A stretch of 64,000 bases of DNA from Sindora glabra. Taxonomy: Eukaryota; Streptophyta; Magnoliopsida; Fabales; Fabaceae. A program made the translations under genes and the position numbers. The stretch is taken from assembly GCA_020226215.1 (NCBI GenBank), contig CM035234.1, forward strand, positions 18,752,713 through 18,816,712, given 5' to 3'. Of the stretch, positions 1 through 12,496 are shown piece after piece; the stretch's first letter is position 1, and every line of letters starts with the position of its first letter. Below the pieces are notes generated by a model, which worked only from the letters and a program-made list of their open reading frames with translations, was not told the origin of the DNA and made no database searches.

Positions 1-966
1 GCACAGACATTCTAATATATTCCGTAGAAATATACGTATACATATACTCTTATTTTACTGGAAGGAAGATAAGTTTATGATACTTGCTGCTATGGTATTG
101 CTTAAGTTTTTAAAGTTCGGATTACATAATTCAAAAATTTATAAATTAAAATTATTCAGTTACTTAATTATTTATTCTTTAATATAATTCAATAATTCTA
201 ATTTAATAATTTTTTATATTAGTATATCATTTTTGAACTTTGAAAAGTTTGATATTATAAAATTCACCGACATCTAGAGGTGTTACTTTTAAATGAGTAC
301 ACTTCCTTTTAATTTTTGTATTTATTTTTTTGATAAAGTATAAATTTTTACATACACAGGTAATATATTAAAATTTCTCAGAAAAAAGTAATTTAATTCA
401 TGCATAATATCTCTTAAAATTAATTGTAACTAGCAATCATTATCATGGAAGAATATGAATTAAACGTATGAATACAAAAATAGAATAAATAATACTGATA
501 GAAAAGGAAAAAGATAGTACGAAAATTGTTTTTATAATTGTTCACATGATATAATTCAAATTAAAAAAAATAATGTTAAAAATCAAAACAGATGAAATTA
601 GCTAGATGCAAGTGGAGATAATAAAAATAGCAATGCTTCATGAAAAATTACGAATGATCACTAAAATATTATCATGGGACCACTTACTTTGTTTACTACT
701 TTTTACTTCTTTTTCAACTCTTCTCCTATTCACACACCCTTTGTGGTAAAGTTTTGGTGAAGGGATTGTTTGTTTTTAGGGTTTCTTAGGGGGTGGAAAA
801 TGTCACGTTGTGTTGATGTCAATCAAAATTGTCTAACCATGGGACACCCCAATTAGAGAAATGATGTGTAGTAGAAGGAGGAGTATACCGGGAATTACCT
901 CGAAAATGTTGGAAAAAAAATGTCAACCTCAATCTAAAGTTTTTTACTTCAAGCGATATATGATAT
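1..966. other. AT-rich intergenic DNA, nothing recognised
   Basis: No protein similarity, RNA gene or clear repeat is visible on either strand. The sequence is strongly AT-rich with short homopolymer runs. It ends at the T-run that marks the 3' tail of the LINE remnant to the right. Confidence 0.6.
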
Positions 967-3330
967 TTGTTTTTTTTTTTTTTTAAATTATCTGTTTCCA
1001 CACTATAAAATTAAATTCAGATTTAATTCAGCAATGTAATTAGAGCACACTCTAAGCCCTCTTTTGCATTCAACAATCCATGCATCTATAGAGTTTCTAA
1101 TAACAGCAGAGCAATTTATTGGCTTTGGGTTGTCTTAGAAGCACCATTTCAATTTAATTTATACCAACCTATCACAACACCTAGTTGTGGAGAAGATACT
1201 TTTATCAGTCTTTTTATTGCTCAATATTCAACTGCTTTTGCTTGTGTAATATTTTCTAGATTAGTACACCCTTGGTCATTATGGAAATTTTTCTTGTTTT
1301 TATTTAACCATGAATTTCAAATACTAAAAGCAAACATTGTAACCCATGGAATATTAAGATTGCAACTTAATTCATTCAAGGTAAGATTACCTTCCAACCA
1401 AATAATACAATTAGAATGAAAAAGATGCAAACATGGCATGAGAATCCTAAGAGAATTCCTTAAATCCATAAGAACAAGACATTCCCCTCAAAATATGAGT
1501 AATAGAATCAATACATATATCACAAGAAAGGCAAAAGGGAAGGACATTAATCCCTCTTCTGATTAGCAATTTCCTAGTGGGATTTCTATTCAAAATAAGC
1601 AATCAAACAAAAAATTAAATTTTTGAAAGTGCTGGAATTTTTCAAACCCACTTAAAATTTTGTCCCACAAAAGGTTGGAAGTCTTATTTCAAAAAGTTAT
1701 ATATGCTTTTAACATTGCATTTAACATTTTTTGGCAAACTCCAAACCAATTTATCAAGCTCTCTATACAATTGAAGGAAGTACCTAAAATGAAATTTCTT
1801 AAATCAAGAGGAAGAAATTAGGATAAACCATTTAAATTCCAACCTCTATGAGCTATAGGATCCTTTGCCTTGACTTCTATTTCCTCTAAAGGAAGGGACC
1901 CTTGAATACATTCTCTTAAAGGTCCAATGTGAAGCCAATTGTCTTCCCAAAGTTAATTTTTTACGCCATTCCTAAGACTCATCCAATAGTTGCTTGACTG
2001 ATGTCAATTGTGCTTATTAAAGCTTTCCAATTATGAGACCAAACTTTGTTAAGTTTAACCCTTCATTAGCTATTTGAGTTAAATATTTTGACCTTGGAAC
2101 CATTATTCAAAGAGCCTAATTATCATGAATGAAGTTCCAAACTTACTTATCCAACATGGCAATATTTATAGAATTATAGTCTTTGATTCTAAGCCTCTAC
2201 TAATTTAGGCAAAGTAACAATCTCCCATTTAACCAATAGAAGTTTTCTACCCTTTAAAGTTCCTCCCCACAAAAAATTTTTAATAACTTAGACCAATTTT
2301 GTCAAAATAGATATTGTAATTTTAGTAAATTGCATATAATACAAAGGGAGTGAAGCAAGCACATAATTTATGAGGATGACCTTGCATGTAGAAGACAAAT
2401 ATCTAAATTGTAAACTTTGAACTCTTTTGCTCAATTTGTTGACCAAAAAATGAAAATCATTGCCCTTATAATTTGTTTTTATGTAAACCCCTAAATATTT
2501 TCCTAAATCCTTCTATGAGCCATATCTAATTCGACACCAAGCCCATCCCTCATCTAAACATAAGTGTTCTTTGAAAAGTAAATTTCTAACTTCCTAAAAT
2601 TCACCTTCAAGCAAGACAAAAGAGCAAAATCAAATAAAATTTTCTTTGTGACTCTACAATTTTTACTTTTTGCTTTTGCAAACACTAGAATATCGTGAAC
2701 ATAAAATAAATGAGAAAAGCTTAATCCATGTTTACTTGACTTAATAGGATCCCATTTTTTTCTCTCAAGCCTATCATTTATCTTTTGATGCAAAATAAAA
2801 ATATAGGGAGATAAGGAATCTACATATCTAAGCCCTTTCGGAGGAACAAAATAATTTAATTTACCACCGTTAAAGAGAATTTGATAGAACCAATCAAAAA
2901 TTAAGGCTCATAACTAACTTAATTCACTACCTAGGAAAATAAAAAAAAATCTCAACACATCCCCAATAAAATTCTACTCCAAGGAATTATAAGTCTTTTC
3001 TAAATCAATTTTAATTATTGTACTTCCTACAATCTATCAATAGTATGCATAAGTTCTGTCAAAATGATTATATTTTCTCCTGGTTTTCTATTTTGAATAA
3101 AAGCAACTTGAAAAGAGGAAATAAGATTTTTTGGAACAACTTTGAGTTTGAAAGCTAATACTTTTTAAATGACTTCAAGAACTATATTACATAGATTGAT
3201 AGGTCAATAAGCATTTATAACTTTATGTAGCTGACCCTTAAGAATTAAATAGATTAAAGTTTTATTAAGCCATCCAGAAACTTAAAAAGAGTTAAAAGTT
3301 TGATCAACACAATTACAAACAGATGAAATT
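967..3330 (-). mobile_element. Degenerate L1-type LINE (non-LTR retrotransposon), 5'-truncated
   Basis: Read on the minus strand, broken frames between about 3300 and 2550 give an L1-family reverse transcriptase: LIYLILKG, then INLCNIVLEVI, VLAFKLK and an AFIQNRKPGENIIILTELMH stretch. Next comes HLFYVHDILVFAKA, which corresponds to the catalytic FADD block with the first aspartate lost. At about 1620-1440 a RNPTRKLLIRRGINVLPFC...HILRGM segment matches the zinc-binding zf-RVT domain that follows plant L1 reverse transcriptases. The plus-strand T-run at about 969-984 fits the 3' poly(A) tail, and the 5' end stops near 3330. Many stops and frameshifts show that it is dead. The class call is firm; the outer borders are approximate. 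Confidence 0.8.
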
Positions 3331-4400
3331 TGAAATACACTTCCTACTTTGATAACTTTTACCCTTTTAACAATGCTTGCTTAGCACTTTGTTTCATATG
3401 TGCTTATTGTTCTATTGTTATTACACCTGCTTATCGTTTTGCCATCATCACCACTCCTCTTCCTTCCGCGCTGCTCCTTCGACACATGCGCTTTTGTTTG
3501 TTATTGCTGTCAGTCTCATTCTTCTCTCCAACAACAAGCTCCAAAATATGACATTGAATTGTTTCTTGCTCCTATACTAATTCTAATACTTAAAGATGAA
3601 TTATTCTTCTCTCCAACAACTAGCTCCAAAATATGACATTGAATTGTTTCTTGCTCCTATACTAATTCTAATACTTAAAGATGAATTCCTCTTCATTTTT
3701 TGGTCTATATTACTTCTAATATTTATGATGACTTTCTCTTCATTTTTTGGTTCCATCCTGATTGTTTGATTTTTTAATACTTGTCTTAAGATTTTTAATT
3801 CAAAATCAAAGAATCAAGATGAAATCGAAAAGTGAAGAGAAATTCATCATAAGTACTGAAATTAGTATAGGAACAAGAAATAAGGAAGTAACATTCTTTA
3901 GAATATTAGAGATTGTTGTCGGAGGAAAAAATAAAAAGGGGGATTGACAGTAGTAACAAACAAAAGCAAGAGAAGGTGTCGAAGCAGCAACGTGGAGATG
4001 GAAGTGTATTTTTTGAATTCTTTAACCTTAAAAATTTCCTGTTAAAATGCCATAGATTTTGAAAAATCTAATAAAAAACATCTGTCCAAACAAAGTATTT
4101 GCTTAGTTGGTGTTAATCTTTTTACAACCCCTAATCAAATTCAAACTCATGATAGTAATAAAATGAACAAAGTGAACACGTATCATGATGTATAATATTT
4201 TGGCAATTAAAAAAAAATTCTATCGCTCCAATAATGCATTAGAGGAAAAGAAAAAGAAAAGAAAATTGAATTGAATTAGACAATATATCTCTTCTTGGAT
4301 GAAGGATTCCTTCTTTTCTAGTCTAATCTAGTATTTGGTATTGTAACTTACCAAGCGAAGGGATCTTAATCCCACAGAAAATTGAATTTTTATTTTGACA
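3331..4400. other. Intergenic DNA between LINE remnant and SAP18 promoter
   Basis: Non-coding. The short overlapping plus-strand frames at 3330-3640 are low-complexity and share one stretch read in different frames. The only structure seen is the 85-bp tandem duplication listed separately and a repeated TCTTCATTTTTTGGT near 3690-3750. Confidence 0.5.
3518..3687. repeat. 85-bp tandem duplication
   Basis: Two adjacent, nearly identical copies: 3518-3602 and 3603-3687. Both contain CTTCTCTCCAACAA, ATGACATTGAATTG and CTTAAAGATGAA. The few mismatches include AAGCTCC against TAGCTCC. A recent local slippage or replication event is likely. Confidence 0.9.
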
Positions 4401-4658
4401 AAATATCTTTTAATTTATTTTTGGGCCAAATTAAGTTATTTGCATCATTCTCTTTGGGTCTTATTCATACCAGTCCACCGATCGCCCAGGCCCAAACCGG
4501 CAAAGATATTCAGAAAGGGGGACATTCACAATCGTCTGTGTCTTCGTCTTCCCCTCTGCCGCCCTGATAAGCCTGCTAGCCTTGCTCAGCTTATAAACTA
4601 CTCGCTGCTGTGCTTGGTTTACTAAAGAGACAGAGGGGCAAAGCGAGCGAGAAGAGAG
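4401..4658 (+). promoter_or_regulatory. SAP18 promoter and 5' leader
   Basis: This is the GC-richer stretch immediately upstream of the SAP18 ATG. It carries a GGCCCA motif at 4489-4494 (site II/TCP-type motif, common in plant housekeeping promoters) and GGGCCA near 4423. A purine-rich leader (AGAGACAGAGGGGCAAAG) precedes the start codon. No good TATA box is seen close to the start, as in many plant housekeeping genes. The transcription start is not determinable by reading. Confidence 0.45.
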
Positions 4659-7600
4659 ATGAGTGACGCGCCCAAGAGACAAGGTGGAAGACCATTGCCG
4701 CCTCCTCCAAGGGGCCCTGCTCTTCCTCCTCCTCCTCCTCCTCCTCGCCCACGCTTTGAGCCTGTTGATCGCGAAAAGGTTCTAGTTTTATTCTACTCAG
4801 TTTTTCCGATATATTAATTCATTTTTACTGGAAATGTATGGTTTTAGATTTCTTTTTTCACCTTGATGGGTCCATTCTGCTTCAATTTCGTCAATGGCTC
4901 TAAGAAACCTAGTTCTCTTTTCATATTTCTCCTACCCATTGTTCGGTTCGCTGTAAGAATACGCCTAATTAGTTCAAATGATCTTGGGTATGATTCGTCA
5001 AGAATAATGATAAAATTTCCCCCTTTTTTTGATGCATATATACTAGTATATAGTTTGAATGCGAATTATTTTAGTATTAAATTTTCTGATTTTTTTTCCT
5101 TTGATTGCAGACCTGCCCATTATTATTACGAGTGTTCACAAAGGTACGTTAGATGTATGGATTATAACTGTTTAGTTGTTTGATTTGCAAGTTTTCATTT
5201 CTTTGGCGAGTGGTAATTGTTTGAAGTTCTTGAGTTTTGTTGCTTTTGTTGCTTGTCTGAACGTCTGTATTTTTGTCCCTGCCTTTAAAATTCACTCTCA
5301 GTGGCTTCGTCCTTGGTAATTAAATATTTAACAACTTGTTTTACATGAGAAATAGCAAGGTATTGTGCAGCATTGCAACATAGTGTTTTAACGACTAAAT
5401 GAAAAAAAGGCAAAAACTTTGAGGATATATAGCCTGCTTCTAGATATTGTCCAGGAAAGTGTTTATGCCACATTCTCTAATGAGCATGTTGTGCTTTCTT
5501 CCTAGAATTCCGAGAAGAGCTATGAGTTTGGAAATTATCCCTTTATGTATTTTATTATGCATCTTCTTCCTGGCATTGCATGGAGGAAGCTTTCCATTAA
5601 GTGTTGATGTCAGTGTTGTGTATTGTAGACCAGTATAAGATTTATTGGTTCACCACTTGACATTATCTTCTAAAAACTTGCTTCTTGTATTGTGTTTAGA
5701 TAAAATTTTTAGGAGGCCTAGAAAGTCTTTGTTGGATGCCTTTCTTCATATACTTTCTCTATAGAATTTCTTGTTCTTTCAAAATTCTGCTGTAAAATGA
5801 CACTGAGTAGGTCAGATTTGGTATAGTAAGTGCTAGAAGAATTTCTGAACTTATGTCTGCAGATTGGAAGTCATCATACCAATGAAGACTTTGCAGTAAG
5901 AGGCAAGGAGCCCAAGGATGAGGTTCAAATTTATACATGGAAGGATGCAACTCTTAGAGAGTTGACTGATCTTGTATGTAGAAACTCTCTGCCTGCCTTT
6001 TTGTGTGCATTTTACTTTTATCTACTTGTGTTTGTGCAGGCTTGCATAAGTTTTTCATTGAGCTTTCTGTAGTGGAATATATTTATAGGACATGTTGTTG
6101 ATGTGATTATCATATATAGCCATTGTTGAGAAACATGACTAGGATTTAGAGGGAAAAAGAGTAGGGAGAAGCTAGAGAATTAAGAGGAGAATAGTAAAAT
6201 ATTATTGAATGAATGATAGGCTTTAATTGTTACATAGGATTCAACTCTAATGCTCTATTATATAGAGCTACCAATAAACATAAAGACTCTAATATCCTTT
6301 AACTTTGGGTGCAAGACAAGCAAACTTATAATATAACATAAGCTTGTAATATTATTAACCTAATTAATAATATTACTCTCTAACACTTTTTCTCAAGCTG
6401 AAGCTTACTAGGTTTAAGTTTGTTACATGAATTTGAACTCCCCAAAACAAAATAAAACATGATTCCATAAAAAGAACTTGATAAACTTTATGAACAGTTT
6501 GCAAACACTCCTCCTGAATGGAAACATTCTCAAATTTCATGAACAACTTCTAGAAGTCTTCTGTTAGCTTCTCTTGGGTTGTTTCCTCAATTTTTAAACC
6601 AAAAAACCTAACACCTTTAGTTGGACACAGTTTCTAGAAGTCTTCTCAACTTCCTCGTTAAATATACCAACACCTTGGATGAACTAATTCAATGATAGGC
6701 TGGCAAATCCAGTGGTGTAAACCATCTTAAACCAAGGATAACCTTGCCAAACAAACCTGTGCAGTTACAAATCACCAAATAGTGTCCTAAATCACATGAA
6801 GACATCAAACATCAGTGGTTTAAACCACCAAAGCCAAACATATATAGCACCAAACGGACCTTCCCAGAACTGAAACTGTTTCCCTTGGAACAATGCCAAA
6901 AACGCTACTCCTTATAGTATCTCACCAAATCCATCTCCATCAGCCAAAAGATAATCCAGTGGAATGCACATAAAACTCAAATGTCAACACATTTGAAAAC
7001 ACAAATTCACAGCACCTTTCCATGCCAAACAACCATGGCATACCCAAAAGAGAACAACTAAACACCATGATGATTGCACCGAGAACTTGTGTTGCCAACA
7101 CCAACTCCACAGACATATCAATCTTCAAGAAATTCTGCCAAAAAGCACCAAAATGCAAGAATTACTAGCTATAGACATTGTTGAATGTCAAAATTATTCA
7201 TTCCCAATGCTAAAAAAAAAAATCCACATCAATATTGCCATAAGTTTCTGCATCAAAGCACCAATATGCTGCCCCACACCAAAAGTATCTCACAAATGTC
7301 AAAAATACCAAATCTGTAAAAACAAATCAGTTGTGCTTCGCATTCCATTATAGGAATAACCTCCTGACTAAAACACCAAAAAACCTTTTTACTTGAGTCT
7401 GAACTGCTACTGAGCCAAAATCATATAGCTTTGATTGTTTCAAAAACCTGAAAAACAGATATTTCCAGATCATAGCAGCAAGAGATCAGCCAAAACGACC
7501 AAAAAATTGCACAACCCAATACTGAAATCAATCGAAGTTCAGAACCCAGGGGCAAACCAGCCAAAATCACACCAGAAAGTGTCAAAATCAACCAGAAAAT

Positions 7601-10600
7601 AAGTTGAAAAGGAAAAATTGCACCTATTTTCAATTTGCTGGAGATCTGGCAAGAACCACCACTAGAGTTCACCAAAGTCCACTAGAAACGATCACTGAAC
7701 TTGTCTGTGCCATCAACTACCAGCAATCACTCATGGGTTTCTTGAAAAACACTATGAATACAGAAAAAGTGGCTGCCCTTTAGTGCCGATTGTGTTTTGT
7801 CGAACACTAGCGGACCACTGGTGACTGCTTGGACTCCAGTCACTGCCTCTTCTAGTTTTACTTTGGGGCTCTGAACTTGTTTGTTTGCTGCCATCAACCC
7901 AGAATGTCAACCTCCTTTGGGTTGCCCAAAAGCTCCAAGACGACTGAACAGAGGCTGTTGCTGCCTCTTTCGCAACCAATCACTGGACTGCCAGCCACAA
8001 CTGCTGGCAGACGTTGGTTAATCAAGACCAGCGTCCATGCACTGAACTTTTGCTTCCTTTTCTTATTTTGAAGATTCTTCTTTTTTTCACCAAAACTCTT
8101 TTTTCCCCAAATCTATTTACCATTTTTTTAATTAACAAAAAAAAACTAAAAAAATAAATAAGCCTCAAGAAACAACACTGAATTATTTTTTCTCTTTTTG
8201 TTCCGTTATAATCTATTTTTTTAAATTTAAAACTCAAAAACTCTAAAAAATAAATAAACTTAAATTCTACATTGTTAGCATTCTAACCTCTTAAGGCAGT
8301 TGGCAGTGGAATTAACCCCCAGGTTTATGGTAGATGTTACCACTTTGATATTATGTGGAGAAACATTGCTAGAATTTAGAGGAAAAAAGAGTAGGGAGAA
8401 ATTAGAGAATTAAGAGGATAATAGTAAAATATTATTGAGTGAATGAGAGGTTTGAATTGTTACATAAGAGTCAACTCTAATGCTCTTTTTAAATAGAGCT
8501 ACTAGTAAACATAAAGACTCTAATATCTTTAACTTTGAGTGCTAGATAAGCAAGCTTATAACATAACACGAGCTCATCATATTATAAATCTAATTACCAA
8601 TATTACTCTCAAACGGTCACCAACATGTGAGGGCCCAGAGCATGGTTTCCATTTCTTTTCTCTTATGGTATGTTTGGATGGAGGAAAATGGAGGAGGGAA
8701 AGGGGAGAGTTAAAATAAGAAAGATAATCCTCCATTTTCTGTTCTACCTCTTTATTTTCTCTACTTTTAAACAAACCATTAATGTTTGGAGTGCACATGC
8801 AAAATAATGTAGCATTGTAATGCATAACTGTTAACTGTTTAAACTGGGCCCTGTTCATCTTAAAGTAAACTGTCCAAATTTCAAATTCAGTATGAGCTTA
8901 AGTGAATGTTTATCTTTGTCACACAATGGGATAAATTTCAAATTCTTCTATGCCTAAAATTCTTTCTACTAGGGCTTTATTCTTTTGACGTGAGCTTGAT
9001 AGTTGACCCAAAATCCATATTACACTTTAGTGGCATGGACACTTCACCTGTCTCTCCTCTCAATTATCGTGCATCTTGGATCTCCAGAGCTGAGCTTCAG
9101 TGCACTTGAGTTGGGCTGTCCATGATACGTGCACATTTGGAATGTAGGTTATGACTTGAGTGGGCATTTATGGACCTTGTGGATGCTTGAATTTTGTTTC
9201 TTAATGGAACAGCATTGGTGATGACAGTCTGCCAAAAAAAGATGGAAAGCTTGTCTTGAGCGCAGAAGCCTATAGCACAACTTTGGGTTTAGCTGCAAGG
9301 TGTTTAGGCTTTAGTTATTATGCCCTGTTTGGAAGCAGGATGTCACACATTTTGTTTTATTAGGATGGTGGGTAAGATGAAGAATGTTGATAAAGTGGTT
9401 CAGTTGTGTTGAGATGTTTGCAAGGGAATGTGAAAGAGTTCTGCATTTTTTTATTGAAAACAGGAAAGATTTAATTTTGACAGAAAAAAGATGTAACATA
9501 AATTAATGGGATACAAAGGGACATAATTGCAGGGGATGATATTGTGGATGGTACACTAGATAGCTTATGGCTGGTCTCAGCTGGATAAATTGCTCACCTG
9601 AAAGGATTCAGACAAAGCTGCAAAGGCTTGGTTTCTTTAGCACTTATTTTGCCATTCTTCTACATTTTGCAAAGGCTAGACACTAGAAGACCTAGTTCTT
9701 TATTTCTTTCTTGATTCTATTTTGTTTGACAGAAAATTAACTTGTGTAAAACATATAACTTGGAGAAATAATATTGTTTACTTTTATATCTGCGAATCTG
9801 TGGTTAACTGGGTTTCTGGTAAAGGTCAAAGAGGTGGCTCCAGCTGCAAGGAGACGAAATGCAAAGCTCTCCTTTGCATTTGTGTACCCTGATAAACATG
9901 GGCGTTTCTTAGTCAGAGAGGTTAGTTTCTGTCTCTCACTTTGTGAGTGTATGTGTGTATGATCAATTACATATTTGAGTTTTGTGTTGTAAGTTGCCAT
10001 ATTCTTGTCATGTTTTTGTGTACGCATTCAGCATGTCTGTGATTTTTTTAATATGATCTTCTCATGTTTCTAAGTGTAAATGTGGAGGTTTTTTTTGAGA
10101 GAGAGCTCTTACACAGTGTTCAGATAGGGGAGAATGGAGGGGGAGTAGAGGGAAGGACATGTTATGTCAGTGCCTTCTCCAATATGTAAGTTTTGATTAA
10201 GGAGGAAAAGAGATTGGAGGTTTATGACTATTCTTCCAAATTCCTTCAAAAAATCTCCCCTAATAATTATTTTGTATTCCTCTAATTTGAAGGGTTTTTT
10301 AAACATCTAAGGGGAGAGAGTCATGATTTAATCAACTATTCTCCTCCCTTCCCTTCTATTTTCTTCCATTGTTTTACCGTCCCTTCCCCTCCCCTCCCCT
10401 CCCCTCTTCCAAACATACTATTAAATCCATGTCATGCCATGATCATTTTTGTCTATGTTGGCATGTTAGTCTAATTCTAATGATATGTTTAAGAGTTAGG
10501 AGGACAAGGGAAGAGAACAATGAGAGAGAATGGAAAGGAAGGAAAGGGAGGAAGATGGATGGTTAAAAGAGAACTTCCCTTCATCTTATTTTGATATATA

Positions 10601-11429
10601 GAAAATCCTCTAAAATCCCTCAAATTGGAGGACACAAAGTAGTGAGTAATGGAAGGTATTGGAGGACTTGGGAGGATTAGTCATAAACCTTCAATAGTTT
10701 CCCCTCCTCAATAATAACTCCCAGACAAGAAGAAAATTTTGACATAACCTTTGCTTCCCCTCTATTCTCTTCCATCCAAACATTTGCATAAATATATGGT
10801 ATGGATATCTAGATAACATTGAGCTTCTAATTTCTAATATTCTTGTGACAGCGGATCCAATACATGAAGAAAAATCTAAATGTGCAGGCCAAATTTTTCT
10901 TCTTGATTGTTGTGTTTGATAATTAGTCATCCTTTCATGTCTAGAGTATGAATTTATTCAAAAATGTATAGTTTACCTCTATCATGGGAAGTGCGTTTGG
11001 GTTTCAAGCTCACAAACCAAGGGACATCACAAACTATGATCACTTATTCCACATTGAGACACTGTATGTCTTTTAACCAAGCAATGAACCAGTGAAAGTA
11101 ATATGGCTACAATTGATAATTTCATCAGCTAGAGCCTTTCCTTTTCTCAACAGTCCAAATTGTAACTGAATGCTCGCTCTGCTGCTTGATTTATACATAA
11201 CTGAGACCTTATGTGTTCTTCATGAAGGTAGGGAAGACCTTATCTTATGGAAATGGAAGACTAGATGATGACAAGGCTTTAGCTGATCTTCGCTTTGAGG
11301 TAAAGTATATGTTCTCTTTGGGCACTTCTATCTATTTATTGTGTATAGTAAATCACAACATCTGTTGCTCACTTAGTTTCGGTGCAAATGATGCAGATTG
11401 GTGATTACTTGGATGTGGCAATTCTATAG
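4659..11429 (+). CDS. SAP18: SAP18, Sin3-associated polypeptide p18 / ASAP-complex subunit
   Basis: Six exons: 4659-4778, 5111-5143, 5863-5973, 9825-9920, 11228-11299 and 11397-11429, all joined by phase-0 GT..AG introns, giving 154 residues (Arabidopsis SAP18 is about 152). The N-terminus (1-40) is a disordered proline-rich tract with seven consecutive prolines, ending RFEPVDREK. The ubiquitin-like SAP18 fold follows with TCPLLLRVFTK, HHTNEDFAVRGKEPKDEVQI, YTWKDATLRELTDLV, LSFAFVYPD and C-terminal FEIGDYLDVAIL. In the family, SAP18 joins SR45/RNPS1 and Acinus in the ASAP/PSAP splicing-junction complex and recruits Sin3-HDAC repressors; it is nuclear. The start is fixed by the family-typical RQGGRPLPPPPRG just after the ATG. 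Intron 3 (3.85 kb) is enlarged by an LTR element and a MITE; intron 4 holds two more MITEs. Confidence 0.95.
6124..6385 (-). repeat. LTR (3' LTR in element orientation)
   Basis: This 262-bp terminal repeat, beginning TGTTGAG and ending CTAACA on the plus strand, is colinear with 8354-8615. Confidence 0.8.
8354..8615 (-). repeat. LTR (5' LTR in element orientation)
   Basis: This is the direct repeat of 6124-6385, of equal length with scattered substitutions. It sits beside the degenerate primer-binding site (about 8335-8353). Confidence 0.8.
8662..8785. mobile_element. Short MITE in SAP18 intron 3
   Basis: The left end reads TATGGTATGTTTGGATGGAGG and the right end, reverse-complemented, TAATGGTTTGTTTAAAAGTAG. 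The two form imperfect terminal inverted repeats around a purine/pyrimidine-biased body. It resembles the two larger elements in intron 4. The superfamily is not certain. Confidence 0.5.
10105..10800. mobile_element. Two related MITE copies in opposite orientation, SAP18 intron 4
   Basis: Copies lie at about 10105-10440 and 10485-10795. They share GGAGGTTTATGACTATTCTTCC (10215-10240), which recurs as its reverse complement near 10655-10695. The ends carry the TTCCATCCAAACAT or TTCCAAACAT signature typical of hAT-like MITEs, with G/A-rich sub-terminal tracts. A CCCCT pentanucleotide run lies at about 10384-10405. No coding capacity. Confidence 0.55.
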
Positions 11430-11557
11430 AAGGCTTCTGTTTTTCTTGATACCTTTTATGCATTGCTCACTGGTAGATTCACTTTGAATGTGTTGTGACA
11501 TTAATCCGGTGACTTGAGTTGAAATGTCTCTATGTTGTTTGTACATGCTTGTGAAAC

Positions 11558-11701
11558 ATGCTGGTGATTAACACCATATGAGCTCAACTTCAATTTCTCT
11601 GGTTGCAACTTCAAATTTTCTTCACAAATGCTGGTGATTAACACCATATGAGCTCAACTTCAATTTCTCATTTGATTTCTGGAAAAATCAAATGAGAAAT
11701 T
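11558..11701 (+). repeat. Duplicated 43-bp block and perfect hairpin in the SAP18 3' region
   Basis: The block starting ATGCTGGTGATTAACACC occurs at 11558-11600 and again at 11628-11670, a 70-bp period. The second copy runs into a perfect inverted repeat: AATTTCTCATTTGATTT at 11662-11678 and its exact complement at 11685-11701, separated by six bases (CTGGAA). It lies 130-270 bp past the SAP18 stop, so it is probably within or just beyond the 3' UTR. Confidence 0.85.
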
Positions 11702-12496
11702 AGAAGTGAACTAGAGATAAGTGAGTATAAGTGAGAATGTGTTATGTGTGCGTAGGATTTCCTCAGTTTCTGGTAATTGTTCTGTTCACTTGGAAATAGA
11801 ACTAACGGCTTTCCCTGCAGTTGAAAATTTCTGTTGGTTATTAATTTTAGGCTTAATTATATTTTGATCCCCCTAATTTTCATTTTGATCACATTTGGTT
11901 CTCTTGAGATGAGAAATTCTATTTTGATCCTCATAAGACTAATATCAAAGTGAAGTTGGTCCTTACATATAACTTCCGTTAACTTGTTAACGGAGAAGCT
12001 AGCGTGGAAATTTTTTTCTACAATGGTAGCCAATTCATTTCCAATGTGGCCCATCCATTTCATTTCTTTTTTATTTTATTTACTTTACGTTCTTCTTCTT
12101 TTGTATTTCTCTTATGCCCATATCTTCTTTACCTGTCACCTTCATCATTCCCTTTTACCTATCATCTTCTTCTTTCCGTCTCTTCGATGAATATATCCTT
12201 ACTGTCTTTCCTATTTATCTTCATCTTGGGAATTATTTCTACTAAATGGATTTAATTAGTAGCATATTGGGTGTTCTTGGATTGACCATTGGAGTTCCTA
12301 GTGGCTTCTTGGTGGATATCTTCCTCTTCATCTATTCGGAACCCAATGAAGTGAAGATGACTTAACAGTGTTGTATGCATTCAATTTCAATGTAAGATAA
12401 CTTCCTTTGACCAATGAAAGTGAAAGGGAGTGTTTATGGGGGGCCCACCCTTAACAGGTTTCTTATTGCAACCAAAATAGAGCCTTTGTTGCTCTG

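Larger units (their letters stand above)
6124..8615 (-). mobile_element. Small non-autonomous Copia-type LTR element inside SAP18 intron 3
   Basis: Two direct repeats of 262 bp each (6124-6385 and 8354-8615) enclose about 1.97 kb. On the minus strand the left LTR is preceded by CTTGAGAAAAAG then TGTTAGAG, the Ty1/Copia polypurine-tract and LTR-start arrangement. Next to the right LTR the minus strand reads ATATCAAAGTGGTA, a mutated form of the initiator-tRNA primer-binding site TGGTATCAGAGC. LTR ends are TG..CA on the left copy and decayed on the right. Flanking 5-mers GCCAT and GTCAC agree at 3 of 5 positions, so any target duplication is eroded. No gag or pol similarity is seen inside, so this is an old, non-autonomous element lying antisense to the host gene. 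Confidence 0.8.

Noticed and set aside
4863..5183. 106-codon plus-strand frame
   Set aside because: It spans SAP18 intron 1, exon 2 (read in another frame) and intron 2, with no family resemblance.
7421..7979. Minus-strand frames of 84 and 75 codons inside the LTR element
   Set aside because: No gag, protease, integrase or reverse-transcriptase motif, so treated as non-coding interior.
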